A stretch of DNA of 27,707 bases. It comes from JAVBNC01 sp031551765. GTDB taxonomy: Bacteria > Desulfobacterota > Desulfovibrionia > Desulfovibrionales > Desulfovibrionaceae. The notes beneath the pieces were generated by a model. The model searched no databases. It was not told the origin of the DNA and was given only the letters and a program-made list of their open reading frames with translations. The stretch's first letter is position 1. Each line of letters starts with the position of its first letter. The DNA is taken from contig JAVBNC010000060.1 in assembly GCA_031551765.1 (NCBI GenBank), positions 1 through 27,707 on the forward strand. The letters run 5' to 3'. Below are positions 22,292-27,707 of this stretch, one piece after another. The position numbers and the translations under genes were made by a program.

Positions 22292-22419
22292 TTAGAGCAG
22301 ATGACCATTGAAAATGTTCATCTGCTCTGCAAGTATTTGTCTTCAAATCCATGCCGCGAGATTGGCGTAGGCGGGCTTTGCCCGCCGTTAAGCGACAATC
22401 TTAAAGCGAAACTGCTCTA
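22292..22419 (-). repeat. ~129-bp dispersed repeat, copy C (inverted)
   Basis: This is the reverse complement of copy B (10525-10653) with only scattered differences. Its end, CTGCTCTA, abuts an IS5-family terminal repeat beginning GG at 22420, and copy B has CTCTAG at the same point, so the IS appears to have inserted at the repeat's terminal CTAG. Confidence 0.88.
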
Positions 22420-22662
22420 GGTTTAGGACTCATTAATTGCAAAAAATAGAACAGTTGGTTAGTTGTGCTCATGGAGGGTGCAATGAGCCAACTTTTCTAC
22501 TTCTCTGCCGAGCAACTCGAATTATCAAGCCTTTCTTTCCCACTTTCGCACGGCATCTCACGCGTCGATGACCTGAAAGTACCCAGCGGCATCATTTACG
22601 TCATCAAGCACGGCCTGCAATGGAAGGATGCTCCGCGTGAGTATGGCCCGTATAAAACAATG
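22420..22662 (+). mobile_element. 5' remnant of an IS5-family element
   Basis: The left end GGTTTAGGACTCATTAATTG (22420-22439) matches GGCTCTGGACTCATTAATTG at 27532-27551 at 17 of 20 positions, and both follow CTA (target CTAG, TA duplication, as in the IS427 group). The transposase start follows; the element is cut off after about 240 bp and no right end is seen. Confidence 0.82.
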
Positions 22663-22665
22663 TAA
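22483..22665 (+). pseudogene. Truncated IS5-family transposase (N-terminus only)
   Basis: MSQLFYFSAEQLELSS..FPLSHGISRVDD..SGIIYVIKHGLQWKDAPREYGPYKT is the typical N-terminus of this transposase group; the frame ends 2 codons after YKT (ATG then TAA), losing the DDE catalytic domain. GGAGG lies 7 nt before the ATG. Non-functional. Confidence 0.88.
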
Positions 22666-22712
22666 AAATACAAAAGTCAATGAAAGTGTATACCCATGAC
22701 CTCAGGAACCAA

Positions 22713-22745
22713 AGGTCACAAGTCCGAATCTTGTACCGCGCGCCA
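22713..22745 (+). pseudogene. tRNA 3'-end fragment (T-arm, acceptor strand, CCA)
   Basis: AGGTC (variable loop) is followed by T-stem ACAAG, loop TCCGAAT, CTTGT, then acceptor ACCGCGC, discriminator G and CCA. No matching 5' half (expected GCGCGGT) is present upstream. The T-loop has C in place of the near-invariant second T. This looks like a leftover att-site or duplicated tRNA end, not a working gene. Confidence 0.7.
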
Positions 22746-22924
22746 ACTGACAATACGGGGTTATGCGAAGGTATGGTCCCTGTATTTTATTCTTCCCCCA
22801 ACCAATTCGCCAAGTTCAAGATGGAAGGTTTCCCCGCGCAAGGCCGTTGCGCCGCTCCGGCCGCTGGGGTATTGGTACGCCTCCCCGCCTGGAGCGGGAT
22901 CAGACCACAGCGTTGGAGAACATC

Positions 22925-24829
22925 GTGGCATTTTTGAGCATGCAGGGCGTTACCCTGAACCTTGGCGGCAAGCCGCTGCTGGATGCGGCGGACTTTTCCG
23001 TTGAAAGCGGCGAGCGGCTCTGCCTTGTCGGCCGCAACGGCGCGGGCAAATCTTCGCTGCTCGCGCTTCTGGGCGGGCGGATGCTGCCGGATTCCGGCAC
23101 CATCGTCCGGCCCGGCACGCTGATCGGGCAAATGCCCCAGGATGTGCCGGAAAATTGGCGCGGCTCCGTTTTTTCCTTGGTGGCCAAAGCCCTCGGCGAA
23201 GAGGGCAAAGCCCTGGCCGCCGCTCATGCTGCAGCCGAACACAAAACCGGAACGGACCACGGACAGGAGCCGGGCAGCGGATGGGAACGCTACGGCGACG
23301 TGTTGGCCGTTATCAACCACTTGGAACTGGACCCGGATGCCGAATTCACGGCGCTTTCCGGCGGCACCAAGCGGCGGGTGGCCTTGGCCAGGGCGCTCGT
23401 CTGCTCCGAAGACCTCATTCTGGACGAACCCACCAACCACCTGGACCTTGCGACCATCACCTGGCTGGAAGACTTTTTGCTGCGCAAGGCCCGCACCCTG
23501 ATTTTTGTCAGCCACGACAGGGCCTTTGCCAGACGCCTGGCCACGCGGGTGGTGGAAATCGACAGGGGCAAGCTGCACAGCTATTCCTGCGGCTTTGACC
23601 GCTACCCGGAACGGCGGGAGGAGCGCCTGGCCATTGAGGACCGCGCTTTCGCGCTTTTCGACAAGAAACTGGCCCAGGAAGAAGTCTGGATACGCCAGGG
23701 CATCAAGGCCCGGCGCACGCGCAACATGGGCCGGGTGCGCGCCCTTGAAGCCCTGCGCGCCGAGCGGGCCGCGCGGCGTGACAAACAGGGAAACGTGCGC
23801 ATGGCCGCACAGGAGGCCGAACGTTCGGGCAAGCTCGTCATTGAAGCGAACAACGTCAGCTTTGCCTACCCCGGCAAGCCGCCGCTGTTCAGCGACTTTT
23901 CCACCATTATCCAGCGCGGGGACCGCGTGGGCCTTATCGGCGACAACGGCACCGGCAAAACCACCCTGCTCCGCGTCCTGTTCGGCGAACTGCCGCCCAC
24001 GGAAGGCAGCGCGCGCTTGGGCACCAACCTGCAGGTCAGCTATTTTGACCAACTGCGTGAAAGCCTGGACCCGGAAGAAAGCGTCATGCGCAACGTGGCG
24101 GAAGGAAACGACGTGGTCACAATCGGCGGCAACACGCGCCATGTCGCCGGGTACTTGCAGGACTTTCTCTTTCCCCCGGACCGCCTCCGTTTGCCGGTCA
24201 AAGCCTTGTCCGGCGGGGAGCGCAACCGCCTGCTCCTGGCGAAGCTCTTCACCCGGCCGTCGAATGTGCTGGTGCTGGACGAACCCACCAACGACCTGGA
24301 CGCGGAAACGCTGGAGCTTCTGGAAGAGCTGATCGCGGACTATTCCGGCACCGTGCTCATCGTCAGCCACGACCGGGTCTTTCTGGACAACCTCGTGACC
24401 AGCGTGATCGCGCTGGAAGGCGACGGCCTGGCCCATGAGTATGCCGGCGCGTACACGGACTGGCTGCGGCAACGCCCCGCGCCCGCGCAAGAGCGGAAGG
24501 CGGAAGAAAAAACCGCCCGACCGGCTGACCAGCCTGACAGACGGACCGCCACGGACAAAGCCCGCAAGCTCAGCTTTAAGGAGCAGCGGGAGTTTGAGCA
24601 GTTAACCCAGGAGCTGGAAGAACTGCCGGAACGCCTGGACGCCCTGGAACGGGAACAGAAGAACCTCGAAACGGCCCTTGCGGACCCTGACTTGTTCACC
24701 AGGAACCCGGCGGCCTTCACCCGGACAACGAAGCGCCTGCCCGCGCTGGAGGAAGAGCAAACGGAGCTTCTGCTGCGCTGGGAGATTGTGGAACAGCGGC
24801 TGCAGGAGCTTAGTGGGCTTTCCGGCTGA
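22925..24829 (+). CDS. uup: ABC-F ATPase, Uup-like
   Basis: Two ABC domains without membrane segments: Walker A GRNGAGKS (about 36-43), signature LSGGTKRR (about 143) and LILDEPTNHLD (about 164); then GDNGTGKT (about 339), LSGGERNR and LVLDEPTNDLD (about 449). The C-terminal ~95 residues form a charged coiled coil (EQREFEQLTQELEELPERLDALEREQ), the Uup C-terminal domain that binds DNA/ribosomes. Uup acts in ribosome function and reduces precise transposon excision. The GTG start 22925 (MAFLSMQGVTLNLGG) has GGAG 6 nt upstream; ATG 22940 is an alternative. 634 aa. tex follows after 118 bp. Confidence 0.92.
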   Translation: MAFLSMQGVTLNLGGKPLLDAADFSVESGERLCLVGRNGAGKSSLLALLGGRMLPDSGTIVRPGTLIGQMPQDVPENWRGSVFSLVAKALGEEGKALAAAHAAAEHKTGTDHGQEPGSGWERYGDVLAVINHLELDPDAEFTALSGGTKRRVALARALVCSEDLILDEPTNHLDLATITWLEDFLLRKARTLIFVSHDRAFARRLATRVVEIDRGKLHSYSCGFDRYPERREERLAIEDRAFALFDKKLAQEEVWIRQGIKARRTRNMGRVRALEALRAERAARRDKQGNVRMAAQEAERSGKLVIEANNVSFAYPGKPPLFSDFSTIIQRGDRVGLIGDNGTGKTTLLRVLFGELPPTEGSARLGTNLQVSYFDQLRESLDPEESVMRNVAEGNDVVTIGGNTRHVAGYLQDFLFPPDRLRLPVKALSGGERNRLLLAKLFTRPSNVLVLDEPTNDLDAETLELLEELIADYSGTVLIVSHDRVFLDNLVTSVIALEGDGLAHEYAGAYTDWLRQRPAPAQERKAEEKTARPADQPDRRTATDKARKLSFKEQREFEQLTQELEELPERLDALEREQKNLETALADPDLFTRNPAAFTRTTKRLPALEEEQTELLLRWEIVEQRLQELSGLSG

Positions 24830-24947
24830 GTCGGTTCTTCTTGCCGCGCATAGGCAAAAACGGTATGCACGGCCGGGAGTGCCTGAGCGCTCCACGCAGC
24901 CGGTACAACGGCCGTTTCCCGTCTTCCCCGAACCAAAGGATTCTCCC

Positions 24948-27239
24948 GTGCAGTTTTTCGAGCAGATCGCAAAAGAGCTGGGCATAGCCCCAGGCCAGGC
25001 CAAAGCCGTGGCGGAGCTTCTGGATGAAGGGGCGACCATCCCTTTTATCGCCCGCTACCGTAAGGAGGCGCACGGCTCTTTGGATGAAGTCGCCGTCACC
25101 GCCGTGCGGGACAGGCTTACGCAACTGCGCGAGCTGGAAGCGAGGCGCGAAGCCATTCTCGCCTCCCTGACGGAACGGGAATTGCTCAGCGACGAATTGC
25201 GCGCCAAGGTTATGGCCGCCGGAACAATGACCGCGCTGGAAGACGTGTACCTTCCCTTCCGCCCGAAACGGCGCACCCGCGCGACCATGGCCCGGGAAAA
25301 AGGGCTGGAGCCTCTGGCCCTGACCTTGCTGGCGCAAGCCGCGCCGCTTTCTCCGGAAGAAGCGGCAACGCCCTTTGTAAATGCGGAAAAGGGCGTGGAA
25401 TCCGTTGACGCGGCCTTGGCCGGAGCCCGCGACATCATCGCGGAAATGGCCAACGAGGACGCGGCGGCCCGCGCCGCCCTGCGTGAATTTTTCGCCCGCA
25501 AGGCCGTGGCTGCTTCCAGCGTGGCCAAGGGCAAGGAAGAAGAAGGCGCGAAGTTCCGCGACTATTTCGACTGGCGGGAAAACGCCGCCAAGGCCGCCGG
25601 GCACCGCTTGCTGGCCATGCTGCGCGGCGAGGCCGAGGGCTTTTTGACCCTGCACTTCCTGCCGGAAGCGGAAGGAGCTTTGGCTCTTTTCCGGGGCATG
25701 TTCGTGAAAAATTCCTCTCCGGCGGGAAAACAGGTGCGTGAGGCCGTTGACGATGGCTACAAACGCCTGCTCGCGCCTTCCCTGGAAACGGAGTTGCGCG
25801 GGGTTCTGCGCAACAAGGCCGAAAGCGAAGCCATTGCCGTGTTCGCCAAGAACCTGCGCCAGCTTCTGCTGGCCTCGCCCTTGGGGCAAAAGCGCGTACT
25901 GGCCATTGATCCCGGTTTCCGCACCGGCTGCAAGGTGGTGTGTCTGGACGCGCAGGGCGCGCTTCTGCACCACGATCTCATCCATATCATGAGCGCGGAG
26001 CAGCAAAAAAGCGCCGGGGAAAAAATCCTCAGGCTCGTTGCCGCGCACAAAGCCGAGGCTGTCGCCATCGGCAACGGCACGGCGGGGCGCGAGACGGAAA
26101 GCCTGGTCCGCTCGCTCAGTCTCTCCCTGCCTGTGCTTGTGGTCAGCGAGAGTGGAGCCAGCGTGTATTCCGCCTCGGAAACGGCGCGGCGGGAGTTTCC
26201 GGACCTGGACCTGACCGTGCGCGGGGCTGTTTCCATCGGCCGCAGGCTCATGGATCCGCTGGCCGAACTGGTGAAAATCGATCCCAAAGCCATTGGCGTG
26301 GGCCAGTACCAGCACGACGTGGACCAGACGGCGCTTAAAAAGAGCCTGGAGGACGTGGTGGAAAGCTGCGTGAACGCGGTGGGCGTGGAAGTGAACACAG
26401 CCAGCGTGGAGCTTTTGACGCACGTTTCCGGCCTTGGCCCGGCTCTGGCCAAGGCTGTTGTGGCCTGGCGCGAAGCCAACGGCCCCTTTGCCAGGCGCAA
26501 GGATTTGCAAAAAGTGCCGCGTCTGGGGCCCAAAGCGTTTGAGCAGGCGGCCGGGTTTTTGCGCATCCACGGCGGGTCCAACCCCCTGGACGCCTCAGCC
26601 GTGCACCCTGAATCCTACAAGATTGTGGAAGCCATGGCCAAGGATCTCGGCTGCGCCACGCCGGACCTGCTGGCTGACCCGGAAAAGCGGCGGCGCATCA
26701 AGGCGGAAGCCTATGTGACGGAAAGCGTGGGGCTGCCCACGCTGCGCGACATCTTGGCCGAGCTGGAAAAGCCGGGCCGCGACCCGCGCCAGGCCTTTGA
26801 GGCCTTTGCCTTTGCAGAGGGCGTGACGCGCCTTGAAGACCTTGAGCCGGGCATGCGCCTGCCGGGCATCGTCACCAACGTGACCAATTTCGGGGCGTTT
26901 GTGGATATCGGCGTGCACCAGGACGGGCTGGTGCACATCAGCCAACTGGCGGAGAGCTTTGTCAGCGACCCGCACACGGTGGTGACCGTGCAGCAGCAAG
27001 TGAGCGTCATCGTGCTGGAGGTGGACGCGGCCCGCAAGCGCATTTCCCTGTCCATGCGCACAAACCCGGAAGCGGCCCCGTCGCGCGAGCGGGGGCGGGA
27101 GCAGGGGCGCAGGCCGGAAGCCGACAGGGCGAAGCCTTCACACGGCAAAAAGCCGCAGCCCCGCAACGAAGGAAGGCAGGAGAGGGAAGAGGGGCACAGG
27201 CCGTTTCAGAATATGCTCGGCAAATTGGGCAAGCGGTAG
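24948..27239 (+). CDS. tex: RNA-binding transcription accessory protein Tex
   Basis: Domain order is Tex N-terminal helical region (EQIAKELGIAPGQAKAVAELLDEGATIPFIARYRKE), YqgF/RuvC-like domain (VLAIDPGFRTGCKVV, about 317 on), helix-hairpin-helix pairs (LLTHVSGLGPALAKAVVAWRE, about 485-555), and an S1 RNA-binding domain (about 633-705: MRLPGIVTNVTNFGAFVDIGVHQDGLVHIS). A basic, disordered tail follows. 763 aa is typical. The GTG start 24948 has AAAGGA 7 nt upstream; upstream frame extensions run through uup. Tex is a conserved nucleic-acid-binding factor tied to transcription and stress. It may be cotranscribed with uup. Confidence 0.95.
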   Translation: MQFFEQIAKELGIAPGQAKAVAELLDEGATIPFIARYRKEAHGSLDEVAVTAVRDRLTQLRELEARREAILASLTERELLSDELRAKVMAAGTMTALEDVYLPFRPKRRTRATMAREKGLEPLALTLLAQAAPLSPEEAATPFVNAEKGVESVDAALAGARDIIAEMANEDAAARAALREFFARKAVAASSVAKGKEEEGAKFRDYFDWRENAAKAAGHRLLAMLRGEAEGFLTLHFLPEAEGALALFRGMFVKNSSPAGKQVREAVDDGYKRLLAPSLETELRGVLRNKAESEAIAVFAKNLRQLLLASPLGQKRVLAIDPGFRTGCKVVCLDAQGALLHHDLIHIMSAEQQKSAGEKILRLVAAHKAEAVAIGNGTAGRETESLVRSLSLSLPVLVVSESGASVYSASETARREFPDLDLTVRGAVSIGRRLMDPLAELVKIDPKAIGVGQYQHDVDQTALKKSLEDVVESCVNAVGVEVNTASVELLTHVSGLGPALAKAVVAWREANGPFARRKDLQKVPRLGPKAFEQAAGFLRIHGGSNPLDASAVHPESYKIVEAMAKDLGCATPDLLADPEKRRRIKAEAYVTESVGLPTLRDILAELEKPGRDPRQAFEAFAFAEGVTRLEDLEPGMRLPGIVTNVTNFGAFVDIGVHQDGLVHISQLAESFVSDPHTVVTVQQQVSVIVLEVDAARKRISLSMRTNPEAAPSRERGREQGRRPEADRAKPSHGKKPQPRNEGRQEREEGHRPFQNMLGKLGKR

Positions 27240-27297
27240 GGGCTGACGCCGCGGACAGCGTTGTTTTCTGCCAAGGAAGAATACCCTTCATCAGCAA

Positions 27298-27397
27298 ATT
27301 GTTCCAAACTGGATGACCGGCCCGGATCACCTCTCGCACCGCCCGGGCATTGTGATGCTTGAACGTTGCAATGCCCGGGCGTGTGTCATTGTTCCAA
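27298..27397. repeat. 13-bp inverted repeat between ATTGTTCCAA direct repeats
   Basis: CGCCCGGGCATTG (27340-27352) pairs perfectly with CAATGCCCGGGCG (27369-27381). It is flanked by identical 10-mers ATTGTTCCAA at 27298-27307 and 27388-27397. No gene is convincing in 27240-27531. It could be the tex 3' hairpin or a small mobile or regulatory cassette. Confidence 0.6.
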
Positions 27398-27531
27398 GCT
27401 TTCCCGGGAGGGCGGTCCGCAGCCATGCGTAACGCCGTACACGCGCATAAGGCTTCATTTTTCCAAAACAATACCACGTCCGAAAATGGCGCGACGTTTT
27501 GGGGTGATCCCTTAGAGTAGCCCTCAAACTA

Positions 27532-27707
27532 GGCTCTGGACTCATTAATTGAGATAGAATATGACTCTGCAAGCGAGGCATATCGCTGAAAAGAAGGTGT
27601 GAGCGCAGCGGTCATAGCGCATGGCGATTCTGCGCCAGTCTTTGAGTCTGCCGAACATGATTTCGATTTTATGGCGTTGTTTATAGAGGGTTTTGTCATA
27701 GAAAACG
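27532..27707 (-). mobile_element. Right end of an IS5-family element (continues beyond window)
   Basis: Terminal repeat GGCTCTGGACTCATTAATTG begins at 27532, after CTA (CTAG target). It is almost the same end as at 22420. The transposase 3' end lies inside, read on the minus strand; the rest lies beyond 27707. Confidence 0.85.
27545..27706 (-). CDS. IS5-family transposase, C-terminal part (partial)
   Basis: On the minus strand, the frame ending at TAA (27547-27545) reads YDKTLYKQRHKIEIMFGRLK, then DWRRIAMRYDRCAHTFFSAI and CLACRVIFYLN. The RHKIEIMFGRLKDWRRIAMRYD block is the conserved C-terminal DDE segment, with the catalytic Glu in IEIMFGRLK. The visible part is intact; the 5' part is outside the window. 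It cannot be joined to the remnant at 22483 in the present orientation, so it is a separate copy. Confidence 0.88.
   Translation of the reverse strand, partial: VFYDKTLYKQRHKIEIMFGRLKDWRRIAMRYDRCAHTFFSAICLACRVIFYLN

Overview
This window looks like chromosomal DNA of a Desulfovibrionaceae-type sulfate-reducer relative (Desulfovibrio/Bilophila-like). That is inferred from the high GC, many GTG starts, abundant sigma-54 regulators, cysteine-rich PAS sensors and protein style; no rRNA or dissimilatory sulfur gene is present to prove it. Most of the window is core metabolism and housekeeping, punctuated by short structured repeats and IS debris.

Layout. 1-5730 (minus strand): SppA-type protease, CorC/CNNM-type CBS membrane protein, a nucleoside-recognition (Gate) membrane protein, a PilZ c-di-GMP effector, RNase HI and a small membrane-anchored protein. 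6062-7435 (minus): phosphomannomutase/phosphoglucomutase, divergent from hflK-hflC (7523-9450, plus). 9788-10483: phage-CI-like/S24 regulator with a structured leader. 10726-11109 (minus): VOC/glyoxalase protein. 11266-14634: soluble two-PAS histidine kinase plus NtrC-family response regulator. 14635-15023: sigma-54 control region and probable small RNA. 15024-16220: MltB-like lipoprotein. 16487-17839: glutamate dehydrogenase. 18173-22184: PAS/sigma-54 activator, nitrilase and OFA-type MFS transporter. 22230-22745: terminator, dispersed repeat, IS5-family remnant and tRNA 3' fragment. 22925-27239: Uup-like ABC-F protein and Tex. 27532-end: terminus and 3' end of another IS5-family element.

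Most interesting: directly after the response regulator gene lie tandem TGCG-N4-CGCA dyads, then about 100 bp downstream a -24/-12 promoter whose predicted +1 (14801) is the first paired base of a run of three stem-loops, each exposing a C6 loop (14801-14910). This resembles the logic of Qrr-type sRNAs (a sigma-54 response regulator driving an sRNA) with C-rich, anti-Shine-Dalgarno-like loops, and I know of no description of it. The nitrilase locus repeats the same architecture with a different regulator: two TATGCG-N4-CGCATA dyads 32 bp apart, one spanning the regulator's stop codon, then a GG-N10-GC promoter. The two regulators may thus share an operator core.

Two dispersed structured repeat families occur: a 162-bp family (299-460, 5899-6060), both copies immediately 3' of minus-strand genes, and a ~129-bp family (2737-2850, 10525-10653, 22292-22419), one copy of which appears to carry an IS5-type insertion at its terminal CTAG.
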